A DNA stretch of 64,000 nucleotides, taken from positions 496,001-560,000 of the forward strand of contig SMMW01000126.1 of assembly GCA_004794655.1 (NCBI GenBank). The letters run 5' to 3'. Made by a program: the position numbers and the translations under genes. This stretch comes from Marisa cornuarietis. Its lineage: Eukaryota > Mollusca > Gastropoda > Architaenioglossa > Ampullariidae. Every line of letters begins with the position of its first letter. Positions within the stretch are counted from its first letter, which is position 1. The notes beneath the pieces are model-generated. The model did not search any database. It was not told the DNA's origin and was given only the letters and a program-made list of their open reading frames with translations. Of this stretch, positions 12,305 through 26,000 are shown piece after piece.

Positions 12305-12677
12305 ATGACTGAAAACGACCCATTGTCCATACAGGCCGCGGGCAGCTGATGAGAAGCATACGTGTCTGTCACATCATGTACTTAGTTTGTGTCCTGTCTC
12401 TTCCGCAATGGACGTTTCCCGTTTGTTGATCAAAATTTAAGTTATTGATATGATTCACTTAATATCAATTTGTATTGCTAAAAAACTCCCTAAATCTACG
12501 GTTGCCTTGGCGGGCCGGTTCAAATCTTTTCTTCCTGACATGAAAGACAGATTTAATTTGTGCAACCTCAATTCATTGTCATTACAATGAGCTAAAGGTT
12601 ATTTGCTACTAAACGAATATCAAATAATCTTGTAACAAACCTCTTCTTATGATCCGGTATACAGTTCCTACACAAAC

Positions 12678-13265
12678 ATGAGTCAGAGTCAGACTGAAAG
12701 GTGTCGTGAGGTTTATCTGAGTCTCACTGAGCAACAGGCTGCCTGCCTTGATACAGGTAGGATACACGTCTCACTGATACAAGTATTACAAACATCAGTG
12801 TACTTTAGTATTTGTGTTTGCTTATTAAATCACGCGGTAATACACAAGGTATAAATATCATACCAGGAGGCCGATTAGGACTGGAAACTTTCTCTCTAAT
12901 TCTATTACTCTGTCTATATTTTCTTTTTCTTTCTTTCCGTTGTACTCTTACGTCAATCTTTCTCAGCTGTTTTCCGAGTCGATCGTGTCCTTGTTAGTTA
13001 GGATCCAAAAGATTGACAAAAAAGGAAAAAAGGAAAGGAACATAACTAGAAGAAACGTGTAACAAAATACTAATGTTTATTCATGATAAAACAATAAAAA
13101 ATAAATTGGCTTCGTACAGGAGACATTAAGAAAAAGACCGGCGCTGATGTAGACATGGGCCATCACGCCTCACCTGTATCAGGTAGAAGGATTGTCATCG
13201 TTCGTGGTCATCAAACACAGATTGAGAAGGCAGTAAGTCTCATCGATCACAAGACAGGCGCTCAG
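12678..13265 (+). CDS. Exons 1-2: start and KH-like RNA-binding fold
   Basis: Exon 1 (12678-12756) starts [20 protein letters not shown] and ends in phase 1 before gtagga. Exon 2 (13120-13265, acceptor ttcgtacag, donor gtgagt) reads [13 protein letters not shown] followed by [21 protein letters not shown]. The helix-strand-strand-helix order, with IKKKTGA, a basic RxIVIxG strand and a final AxxLI helix, is that of a type I KH domain. The usual GxxG loop would be TGGD or a degenerate version, and the first strand is short. Together they give 75 residues and end in phase 0, which fits exon 3. They could belong to a separate short gene instead. Confidence 0.6.
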
Positions 13266-13957
13266 GTGAGTGTAGCGGTGATTAGCAGAAAGGAGCACTT
13301 AAAAGATGATACTAATATTGAATATCAATGTGATTAGCAGAAAATAACACTGAACAGTTGGTACTAACATTAAATATCAATGTGATTAGTAGAAAATAGC
13401 ACTGACCACTTGATGTTAGCATTGAATATCAATGTGCTTAGTAGAAAGTAGCTCTGAAAGTTGATACTAACATTGAATAATAACCTCACCAATCTGAAGT
13501 CAAACCCAACACCGGAAACCACACAGCTGTCAAAACATGGACAGTCTATGAAATAAGAACACCATGTGGTGACCACACACTTTGTCGTTGAGTGAGACGT
13601 GGTCCATTAAACACAACTTTTATCAAGCCTTTGATGTGCAGAAAATAACGGAATCTTCTGAAGACGATACTCGCCTGTCCACAAAACCCATCATGTAGCG
13701 CCTGTCTGCAGAAAAAGTCAACTATGGCTAGTATGTATCAAGTAGCACGAATATACTGCTCTGACTAGAGTCTAGTCACTAGACTGTATAAGCTGGTATT
13801 TCTTTGTTTCTCCTGTTATAGAGTTTTGTGTCTAGGTCAGGGATAGCCAACGTCCGGCCTGCGAATTTGCTTTTCCCGAATCATTGTTGTATAGCGACCT
13901 TATCCGAGCCTTCAGATTGGCCGCTAGCTCATGTGACTTACTCTTTAATCCATACAG

Positions 13958-14050
<93 letters not shown>

Positions 14051-17000
14051 GCATTGTTCTGGGCTGTCGTCTGCTCATAAAAGAGTCTCTGATGGTGACG
14101 AACGACTGCTGTGTTTAAATAAAGGTGATATTACAATTCACTGGGGTGTAGCTGTGTATGAAACACGCAGGCTAATAAACTTTACGGAAGACGTCAATGT
14201 TCGTGCGGTGTAGATTGTCGTAGTTAACAATAAACATCGATGTTTTCATGTCAGTCGATTGTTTCAAGCTCTCAGTCTCCATTTTTGTTGTATTCACATA
14301 CGAATAGACCAAGCCATTGTTGGATCGTAGTTGTTTATTCACAATTTTTCTTTTGAACATTTAAAGTTTCGTCATTGAATACCCGATGACAGAAAGTTGG
14401 AGCTGAGTTGTCAATGTATAAGAAAACAATAGGCATCGACGCTTTCATATAATCCCATTATGTGACATTTTGGAAAATCGTAACAGGACGATCATTGATT
14501 TTATGTTGTGACTGGAAGACTGCGCATTATTTGTCATATAAATCTTTAAGATTATCTGATATGTAATTAAATGTGAAATCATAGGTCCCTGTATATGTTG
14601 TTAGAAGAATGGAGTGTGCAGATGTATTGTTATCTCACCTCCTGGTCCAAGTAACGTACTGAGTGAAAATATTGAATTTTAGGGATACTTGCAAATCTTA
14701 CTATATCCAAATGTATCGTGTTTTTAGGAGGATACTGTTATTAATAAAAACATTAAATCATTAACATTGTAGGGTACTGTAACTGTAATCATATACCAAA
14801 ACATAGAAAAAATAATGGCGAAAAAATCCTCTTATCTCAAATGAGACTAGTGAGCCCCAATATTTCAGACTCAGCTTTCGCCCTTGACTCCGCATACTGT
14901 TGCTGGTCATCAATGTTGAATTTTCTGTGTTGATTTCCATACCATACACTGTTGATGCTTTTTCAATACACTTAATATGAGCAACAAGTTCTTGTTCTTC
15001 ATATGTTAACCTATGTACTTCAGAGTTTTTGATAACTGTTTGTGCTCTTAAAATAACATCCCATCCCGCATAGGAAATATTAAATAACAATATGTACTTC
15101 AACGTGCATGTTAAGAGTTTCTCTCCATCCCCGCCTTCACCCTAGAAGAAGTCTGGCAGGTTTTCAAGGTCTAGTGTGGTCAATAATGACCTGTTCTGAT
15201 GAACAATGTAACAGTTAGTGGCTGCCAAGAGCTATTTTGTTTTTGAATCTTTTTCAAAAGAAACAAACTTTTGTAGTCTATATTGCAGTGGCGTAGGAAG
15301 ATGTTCCGGGAGAAGGGGGGGGGAACTCCCTGCTGACAGTGAACGGCGTTTGCACTCGCACATTATGTAAAAAAGGATCGGGGGTTACGTGCACGCACGC
15401 ATGTACATGGTGGTAGCATTACAGCACACACTGTTTAATTAAGGCAAAGCAGCATTAAACCAGAAAAAACAAATTGAACCATGACTCCCCGGCTAACACA
15501 ATCACAAGAAATGCAATAAAAGTTATAATAATAATTTTAAGCATATTAATCAAGGTTTGTAGGTCAGTGTGCCAAAATTACGTAATCGGTGATTTCTATG
15601 GCCATCTGACAAAACACAGACACATATATACAGACCAAACAGTATAACACAGATAACTTATGTTGAGCATAATACATAATCTTAATAAGGAATACGAATA
15701 AGCTGCATCGTAAAATAAAACTGATATGAGAGATATTATGTAACACACAAAGAGGGATAGTGTTGTGTGCGTATTATTTGGCTCGGATGGCTACAATAAA
15801 TTGAGATTTTACTTAACTACATGGCTCCACCTTCACATGGAACACTTACAGATGTCTCCAGCTGCTCCCTGAATGGTCGAAGGGGAAGGTGAATTCACAG
15901 TTAATCACGGATTACCTCCACAGCAAATGTCCAAACTTTATGTGTACAATAAAATTCTCACATATATCCAATGTAATGTATGTTACCAGCCACAGTCATT
16001 CATGATAAAAGAGCGCCTTGTGTTGTTTTACTTAGGCACTTCCCGCTGAGTTGTAAATAGCAATAATGCCAGTCTCTCTAAACAACAAGTATGATGTGAC
16101 ACTCTTGAAGATCTTCTTTCAGATTTGAGCAACTCAAAAAATACCAATATAGGGACTCTGAGAGTCTCTGCCTTACTTAGTTGTAGTCAAAGCCGCCCAA
16201 TCGCACTAAAATGTTGGTGACTAGTAAGATAGACGGACGTCCTCGTGCTTTGCTAAATTTTCACAAAGTGGAAGGTTTCTCGTCTGATTGGCAAGACTGG
16301 GGTATTGATATGCATTTAGTTCGTTACTAGCTTTCTCTGTTCACGATGGCCAGTGAGATTCGGCCTAGCTTGGGCCATTCTTGGTGGAAACTTGTAACAC
16401 TGCTTTGTCCATTGCCAATCACCCACCAAGCACGCGCCTGCGTTTGTCAGCGTTCGCGGTGCGCGCGCAACACGATCTGCGGTTGGAATATTGGCAACCC
16501 ACTTACCGGCCAATATTCGCGACTGAACAGTGGCCGCCTACATCGAGCCAATACGTGTCGCTGACATGAATATTCATGACTACCAAGTCGTCGTTCACTA
16601 AAAATATATTATATTGCGTGTGTTTGTAACTATAATGATTTTGTAGATTGTTAAATAACGTATAAATATATTTGATACTTTATGGTTATCAGTCTCACAA
16701 ACTATCAAAAACGCACGCTCACTCTCGCGCAAACCTTCCCATGTGTTGCTGTACGTGCCATGTAAATATCGTGAAATAAAGTTGCTCGATGTTTGAGTTC
16801 GATACTGGTCTTCAGTTACAGAGCTTCGTCACAAGTTTTCAAGGTACTGAAATCGAGATGTTGAATATTCATCGGTCAATATCTGAATTTTAGAAAAGAT
16901 GAGCGATTCCTACTTAGCCAACTGCAGACGCATCGACAGAAATGACACCAGAGACATGGCTGTGTTAGTCTGAAGCAAGATCTAGACTTTTTAAAGAAAA

Positions 17001-20000
17001 GTAGAAAACAACAATTTAATTGTCTTTTTAAATTATGGAGAGGTAGATGTGTCTCTGATTAAGTCAACATTTCCTAGAAAGAAATTGAAAGGTGGAAAGC
17101 AACTGATGTCAGGCAGTTCCTGCTTTATAGTGGTACTGTGTCCATTGCTTCAGTTGATCTTACTCTTTTCAAATGCATATGACTTCATTTACTGTCTAAA
17201 TAAGTACAGATGAATCAAGATTCTTAATGTTTTGTAGAGTATTCTCTTAAAGCACTTGTCATACTTTAAAATATGCTAAGCTGTTCAAACTATACATGCT
17301 GAGTTTACTTCTTTTAAAACATAATATTCCTCTTTAACCTGTAGCATTTAAGGGATATTTTCCTTGTTCTTTGTAAAAATAAGAATTGGGTATGCTTGAA
17401 TTAATCTTGGACAATGCATGTTTGGCCCTAGATTGACCTAATGCTACATAGGCTGGTCGAATATTGGGATAAGATGGGTGAAACATTGGTGCCACAATTC
17501 AACCAATCTTGGACCAAGTGTGGGCCAAATTTCATTCTCATCTAGGGCCAATCTTTCGACCAAGGAAGAGCCGATATTGGTGCCAATGAGGCACCACGCT
17601 TGGGCCGATCTAGGTGTGTTTGCTGGGTAGTAGCTTTCATACTGCGGACAGCTAGTCGGAAGTCGGGTACACGCGTAGCGGTCTTTTGAGTAGTTTCACT
17701 GTAAGCATCAGCCATGGCTAAAGAGAGTTTTGAAGCTTTAACGGGTGCTGGATATGGGAGGCTTAAAATGGCGGGTGGAGTGTTTATCTTCATCATCAAC
17801 AATCAAGGCTGTTTCCTAAATAATAACTCTTTATTACAACGGGCGTGCATAGGAAGAAAACAACAACCCCAAAAAACTGTTCCCCTGCAAGTCAACAAAC
17901 AAAAGCATACAATACACATTCAAAATCTTAAACCTTCTAAACATATTCTATTACGTCTTAGCTACCCCCACATTTTATAATAAAAAGTCCCTAACAAAAC
18001 AACCCACACTACAATAACATTCTACACAACATTCCCCTATACTTCACATTTATACTTCAACACTCCTGGAAAGCATGTGCGATCACCTATTCTCATTAAA
18101 CCATCTTACAAAATAAATCATATTACCCCATCAACGTTTTCCCCTCAAAATATCATACCACAAATTGAAGATCCCACAATAAAACGCATTAAAACAATAA
18201 TATTAAACATAATTCCCACATCAATATCCTCACATCCTCTTTTCCTTATTACTGCTACATGAGGATAAATGATCCCCTCTCCTCATACAAAATCTACAAA
18301 CATCCTGCACCTGCAAAACTATAAAATATACAAAAAGACAATGCCCTCTTAGAGCAGGGTCTTAAGTATCCAACAACATGAGTATTTTGCCACTAACCTG
18401 ATTTAGGACAACACTAAGGACGAGAGCTTCGTCCCCACCCGATCGACTGTCTATCGCTTATCAAAAAGGATGTAACAAGAGTAAGGGAGGGTTACTTCCC
18501 TTCTCGTACTCTCGCGATCTCGTTTTCAGACCCCAAGACAACATATAAACTAATAATTAAAAAAATATTTAACCAAAAATTACCTTTAAAAATATGTAAA
18601 TACACATGGCAAAATGTCATGGGTGTTACAAATCAAAAATAAGTTCCGAGTGGACAAAATCACTTATTCTGCTACCAGTTGTTGGCAATGTAACCACTAT
18701 TTTACATGAGGAGCAGAAAAACAGCAAAACCAGAAAAGCGATCAAGTTTGTACGCGATGGCCATGTACAGCAAGTGTTCGTTGCTTCCAGCAGCCAGGAA
18801 ACTTTCCTGATTAAATGCAATTAAAGTTCTTGCTTTCATGAAGCATTTTTATATGGTTTATGTAGAACTGTCTGCCAATGGATCGATGAAGGTAGCTTAC
18901 TGCGAATGCGTTGCAGGGTGAGTAAATTCTATTTATTAGTTTTTCCAAAAGCTAAGATACTAAAAATCCATTCTCTTCATTTCTGATCAAAGGGTGACAA
19001 TATTTTTCCTCTCCTCAAACACATTAAATAGGTTTACATTATTTCAACAGCTGAGTTATCCAAATTAGTTCTGCATTTGTGGTTATTGGACTTAATGTGC
19101 AGTATACAGTACATTTGGGGTAAAAGAAGAAAGCAGTGTACTTTATTTTTAAAACTATGTATTATAAATGTCCATTTTTTTGCATTTTATCTACTGTACT
19201 AGGCAAACAGGTCAGTGAAAATTTAGGACTTATAAAAAAAGACCAACGTGCTTGCTCCTTAATGTGTACATGTATTTTATGTTGCAGGAAAGACATCATG
19301 CAATCATATTGCTGCTTTACTCTTTTTTGTCAAAGAGGCACAAGCTGAGGGAGTTGAAAATATTACAGATGTTCCTATTGTGACCAGCACTGATGTCCCA
19401 TGTAGCTGGAAAGGGAATGCTCAGAAAAAAATGTACCAACCCCTCTCAATGAAATTAACATTGTAAGGTAAAGTAGATTACCATGTCTGGTATAATAATA
19501 TTTATGTTTTCACTTACTACAGCATCTCACACTTTCCACATGCACATACCAGACACAATGCAAATAAAAGGATGCAAGCACTTTACTGCAAAAAAATATT
19601 TTCTGTATTCTAACTGGGACAATACAATCATTTAGTATAGAAAATTTCTTTGTCATGAATACATGGCAAGCATGATAAAGAGAATGTATTTTTGTAACCT
19701 GTTACATTACTTAGTAATTAATCACAACAGTGCAGCAAAACTCTTACTTTCTATCTTTTGAAGTAGCAGCTTTTTTCAATGATGGAATATCTATCAAAAA
19801 AGTTGTTAACACATATTCATGTTATATATGACAGGCATGAAAGTTTTCCAGTTATGACATGATTTTACTGAAGTAATTTACTTTGGCAAAAAATGAAAGA
19901 GCTAGTTGCACAACAATTAAAATAGAATAACACTGTTGAGAATGTTATGCCATTACCATGGATGCCATCTAAATTTGTATTTATTTTGAGAGTAACCCGT

Positions 20001-23000
20001 ACTAGTCTCAAAATTTGAGATGCCACTGTAGGTTGTAATCATATAGATGGTAGCATACCTCATGAAACAAAGAAAACTTCTAACATAATTGTACATATGT
20101 AAAAATTATGAAATTCAAAAAAAATGTTCTTCTGTTGCAGGCACAAAGAAGGGAAAGAAACCCATGACAAAAAGCAAACATGACAAAGTCTTAACTTTGA
20201 CACATGGCATCCTGATAACCGGGCTGTAGATCCAGAAGCATTCAGAAAGCTTTATGATGGGATGAAGAAAATCCACCCACTGCTTGGATTTTGCAAGTAC
20301 TGGTCTTTTAATTTGATTTCTTCGGATTCACCTATGTATAAAACTACAAGTCATCCGCAGACACGCGCATTCGTTAACTCAACACAATCAACAAATGACC
20401 ACTCTGGTGTAGAACGTCCCTCAAAGAGACAAATACTTATTGACCACAAAATTCACAATTTAAATACACAAAGAAATATGCTCAGTACTGCTCTATACAA
20501 GGCAAAGCATCAATAGTTAACACGAGCAGTTAGTCAAACATGATATTTAGCATTTCTTTAAACTCTCACGGCTAGACGTAGCCTGAAAATCCCTCTCTTT
20601 CTGTAATTATTACGCCGCTCAAGCTGACGTAAACAATAAATATGCATACACAAGGAGCAATTGTTGACAAACAATAGTGTCTAACAGGTATATCAAAACA
20701 AAAATATGAAGAAATGTCTTTCAGCGACAGTGCCCTCGGCACCAACACACAAATACTTGGTTCTAACAACAGAGTCAGAATGGGTAGCACACCCTAGGCC
20801 TTATCACCTCCTCAGTAAGGATAACCTATCCGTCTTCCTACTCGTGCTTAATTTCTTCCCACTCTGGACCCGAAGCGCAAACACAAAGTTCCCCACTTGA
20901 CCCTTTTTCTTTTAAAGTTCAAGTTATTTCTTTTTACAAATATTTTAGCAACTCCTCACGTATGAGTTATACAGGGAGGACATCTGGTGCGTCACTCTAC
21001 CTTAATCAAAGTCTTACTTCGTTGGGGATGTTCTTCTGGTGTTAGATCATCGGAAGCTCATGCCTCTGCCTCACGTCAGTGGACGTCCGGAAACTTCGGA
21101 TATCGTCTGTAGGATATCGCCCCCCACGCAAGTCAGTCATTCAGCCTCTCTGTATCGGATGCTCCTCCCCACCTTGGAGATACGCGGACACCCTTTCACT
21201 CGTCTTTGCCGAACCACAGGCCCGTCTATGCGCCAGCTCCAGCCGTCAACACCCGTAGTTTCCCACAGCCTTCCACGCTCTCGGCGGAGTCCCTCTTGTT
21301 TACGTCAGATAAGTTCTCAGACGCCTGTATCCAGATTTCAGCAAAAGTTCTTTCTGTACTGTACCGGTAGTAGAATCACAGCCCTCGGCTTGAATACCAG
21401 TAAGTACGGTGACAACTCTTGTCACTAACCAGCGCTCTCTCTAGCGCCTCACGTCGACAGACACTATGACGACTGGTAGGCCTGAATGAAGACTGCACCC
21501 CCGTCAGTGACAGCACACAGCAGCAACACACCAGGATTGCCGGAATATCCATCGTCCAAATCGAGCATTATCCTACTTGCTAAATGTCGGGTCTAATATA
21601 CCCACCCTTGTTTACATCGCCACAAGGTGAGCTAAGCCCGCCCCACACATAAAATTTTAAAAAATCTAAAACCTCAATTTTCTCATGCAACTCGCATGAC
21701 AGCGACAGAAAAACAAGACACCCTAACCACCTGGACGGATGGAGCTCTGCTCTGCTCGCACGTGAAATAAGGTAAAAACCGAGACTTTCAAGTTCTCGTG
21801 ACTTCCAGCGTGGCAGTGTCAAACCAAGGCACACCTGTGTGTCGAACAAAACAATACTCAACTGCTGTACCCCCTTGTACGCTACAAGGCTCTACATCAC
21901 AGCTTGAACATAGAGTTGTTTATAGGTGAGCAGTTAGTAAACAAGGAACAAGGAGGTTAAAGGATCAAACTTGCAGCACTCTGCTCTATAGAAAACAATC
22001 CCCAGAGTGAGGAATGTAATGTCAACTGCCTTCAAAAGAAAAGGAAAATGAGGAGGGAAAAAATCCGCCGACTAAAGCCGGGCTCCCCTTTACAGCATTG
22101 GGCCTGAGTACACCAGACCCCCTGCCCCCCCTTCTCATCAGGCCTGGACATGACCAAAAAGACAATTGATACAGCACATGCTGTATGCAGCACATCAAAA
22201 ACAGTATTTTGTAGAGTGATCAGATAAGCAAATGAAGTGTGCCTGTTACATGTAGCTCTCTGCAAAAGATGAAGCTACTCAATCACTACTCATAATCAAC
22301 AAGGGTGGGGGTTGGATTATGCTGTAATAAGGGATATATATATATATATATATATGAATGAAGCAGAAACATTCTAGATTAAGTTACAAGTTTTTTATTT
22401 TAAATTTATTCCAAATGTTTTACTAACAGTGTGTATATATATATATAAACATAAATTTGTCAGACTGTTTGCTGCTACAATGTTAGCAACTGGTGACAGT
22501 ATTGCTGAATTATGTTACGTTAAGGAAGGATATAATTTTTTTCAAAAATGAGTATGTGGTACCATCTTCAATTGCTTTTACTTTACATGTTTTCAGATAT
22601 GCTGTGCCTCTTCCACCACTTCCTGCTCCTGATCCCACAAATGATACTAAGAATGAATCATGTATTCTTCAGCATCCAGCAAGTCTTCATGACATCAAAA
22701 CAGCCTGTGATAGCATGAAAGCTTCAGTGCAACTCACTGCACAGGAAACTGAAGACCTAGAACAAAAAACAAGAGAACAGAACATGTTAGAAATGTGGCA
22801 TGAAAGTTGCAGAATCAGGATTACAGCTTCCAAGTTTCATCAAGTGATAAACATGCGAAGAACAACATGTCCTACTGGATTTCTGAAATTACACCTATAT
22901 TCTGACAACTGATGGAAAAGGAAAGCTATGAAACTTGGTCTAGAAAGAGAAGACCCTGCGGCCCATCGCTACTAGCTTCACAAACAGATTGAAGGTGAGC

Positions 23001-26000
23001 ATCTCACCTTATCAAAGGCTGAATTGTGCATTTCAAGTGTTAAGGGATTCCTTGGGGCATCAGTTGACAGGATCGCCACAGATATCACTAGAAATATAAT
23101 TCTGGTGGAACTGAAAAATCCAGACAACACTTGGAATGTAGGTTACATCATGGAGCTACCTATCAAGCAAAAATACCTTACCAAAATGACCAATGATGAT
23201 GTGTCCATATCCATAAGAATTAATAGGAATCATTCATACTATACACAAATTCAAGGACAGATGTTTGTATATGATTATGACGTGTGTGATTTTGTCATGT
23301 GTACAAAATATGTTATATTTATTAAGCATGTTCAGAGAGATAACGATTTTATTAATCAAATGTTAAATAAGATTGAAGCTTTCTATGATAATATATTATT
23401 GCCAGAAATTGTGTATCCACGTGTTAAATATGGACTCTCTCCACTCAATCTTCATAACATGTAAAGAATATAATACCTGTGCAGAGACTGGACTCTGTAA
23501 CTTGGTAAGATGTGCACAGGTGTGAATTATATCCTCAGCCATGCTGGTCAGTCAGTGGGAGAGTTTCAGATAAAATATGATAATTTTTTTATGCACCCAA
23601 TCGGGCTTTCCACTCGTATCCTTGCTTGAGCAATGGATCTGGTTTGCTCAACCTGAAATTATGATCATGATCATAATCAGATACACATTTCAAAACAGTT
23701 TTTGTTGCATAGTTAAAATAGGATTGGTTTTTGGTTTCTTTAAAAATGGTTACCTTTCAAATGTACACAGTTTTCAAGTTTGCAGTTGAGAATTAATTGA
23801 AAATCACCATACTAATTGTAATTGTAAACTTGTAATACTGAAGATGATTTTCACTATATTCTAGTCTGTGAGTGTGACAGGAAAATTGCTGTGTTCTCAC
23901 TGCTGTAGCAACGAGTCTTCCCTTTCTAAGTTTCATCGCTTTGGTTTTGCATCTGCTGTCTGGATGTAACTGTAGTGTTAGAAATCCAGTTGGAAATATT
24001 GTTCCTTGCTTGTTTACCAATTTGTGGAATTTTGAACCTGTATTCCTGATTTAACGAATATCGTTCTACACATTTCTGACATTCTATGTTCTCTTGGGGT
24101 TTTTTATTGTTGTTCTAGGCATTCAAAAGTGTATACTGAGGGAAAAAAATTCAATGTTTTTTTTAAACTGCGTTATGTTTGATAAGTTATGTCATTGGTT
24201 TAACATTAACATTATTGTTGTATGTATCTTTAGTAATGTTACATTTTCTTGATCTTTAACACTGTTTTATATTTACTTCTTGTTCATTCATTTAATCTCT
24301 ATATCGGGAAATTGGGTGAGTAAATAAAATTAACATCTAATGCAATAGACAACCTATTTTTATGTTTGTCGTCTACACAGGACATTGGTTACATAGATTT
24401 AAAAAAAAAATCCTCTAAACGAATGGGGATAATGATTTCAGCACATGAAATATCTTATGAAGGCATGCTCGTTTGTGAGATTAGAACATTATTCGAATAA
24501 TACCTTATCCTTGGAAAGCTGTGGTTGTCCGGGGATGCGGAAAGGTAGAAGATTCACAAAGGCTTGTTTCTGCCTGACTAGATCACCAATATTAAAACTT
24601 TTGTCGGCCACTATATGCTGTTGCCTGGTTCCAGCTGTTCTAGGAAGCCAGAGCCAGTGGTCACAAATCTATCTGAGGCTGCACCTCCATACACGCGTGA
24701 TATGTAGGAGAGTGTACCATCAGGTGTGCGTGCAATGAGAACCTGAAAACACTTTTTTATGAAGAGTGCACAAAATAGAAAGAAGCTACATTTGACTTAA
24801 AATTAATATTCAGTCCATTTATATCGACCTTCTATTATTTGTTTTCCACTTATTTACCCACCTAAATGCTAAGAATAAAGTATTCCCTTGACAGAAAACA
24901 AGTGTTGTCATGTTTTGTATGTAACTGTTGTTCAGGTTTCATTGTTATATGTTTGGCATACTTCATTCTGTCCAGCCTGTGTGCAGAACATATCAGCGAC
25001 GCAACTTAATAACTGCACACTTCATATGAACAGCTATAAATCTTACCAGTAAATGCCCTCTCAGATTAATAAATGTATTTCTTACCATGTTACAGCAAGC
25101 AGTGTCTTTAAATTTACATGTTCATCTTTATATCTGTGCATACATTAGTTACTTTTTTGTTCATTTTTTTAAATTAGTGGCTAAATATGGTACAGGCATA
25201 CTTCTGCCTGCTTTGCAAGGTAAACAGTGTGCGGAAAGAACTCCTACCAAGCATTAAAATAAATATTAACACACATCAAAGTAAATACAGCTGCTATGAA
25301 TACATCCCTGTAAATGTAAACAAAATTAAGTCTAGAGAACGTACCTTGAGAGTGTTATGGCTTTTATCTGCAGACCATGTCTCTCGCTGTGCAGTCAAAG
25401 ATGATGGTGTTTCTATGAGAAATTCAGTGCAGTCAATGATTGCCCTGAGATTTGTACTGTATATTCAATACAGTCCGATGGCATAAAATGTTGTACCTCC
25501 TCACGTGATGGAAATCGATGAATTGCCTCCAGTTCAAGGCGTAAAAATCTAATCCAAGTAGTAAACATGCGACTGAACTGGGATGGGCTTATCCCAATCC
25601 GCGCTGCAAGATTATGGGCATACAGCCCAACCTTTAGTCTCGTCAATGTAGCTAAAAATTGAACTTCTATTGATAGCCGCCTTGGATGAGGTATAGATCT
25701 GGACTTTTCATAATCAGTCTTTTGACCAATCCAAAAAAGAAGTTTATCAGTTTTCTTTTGTATATAGTTCAAAAATAAATCATGAGTAGCTCTGTCTCGT
25801 GACCCGTGTAAAACTGCACAGCTTCATCACTGTCTAAAATTTTGTCAGGATGAAAATGCTTTTGGCACAAAGTTCTCCCTTCGGATCATTTGCAGCCACA
25901 GTTTTCTTCTTTTTGAGCTTTTAGGCTTTTACCCATCGGGATACTAGAAAATATTAAGATACGTGTTAAGTAAGGGGAACAGATAGCTTAATGGTTACTA

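Larger units (their letters stand above)
8190..12326. mobile_element. ISL2EU/IS4EU-type DNA transposon, copy 1 (internally deleted)
   Basis: The left end 8190-8206 (ACAATGGCTCGTTTTCA) and the reverse complement of 12310-12326 match at 16 of 17 bases. They bracket a plus-strand THAP gene start and a convergent minus-strand SWIM-YqaJ-PHD gene. THAP-bearing transposase plus a YqaJ exonuclease is the gene set I associate with the ISL2EU/IS4EU group. The catalytic DDE part expected between the two genes (about 9200-10060) is absent, so this copy cannot encode its own transposase. Target duplications were not resolved. Confidence 0.65.
18606..25930. mobile_element. ISL2EU/IS4EU-type DNA transposon, copy 2 (both genes, split by an LTR)
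   Basis: A SWIM-YqaJ gene on the plus strand (18606-23464) converges on a DDE transposase on the minus strand (25930-24430). This is the same tail-to-tail layout as copy 1, in the opposite orientation. A solo-LTR-like block (20351-21886) separates the SWIM and YqaJ halves. Both genes carry stops or frameshifts. I could not identify the terminal inverted repeats with confidence. Confidence 0.7.

Noticed and set aside
13828..14213. Overlapping 71-109-codon open frames on both strands
   Set aside because: They are created by the CA/TG microsatellite (His-Thr or Cys-Val runs) and have no other support.
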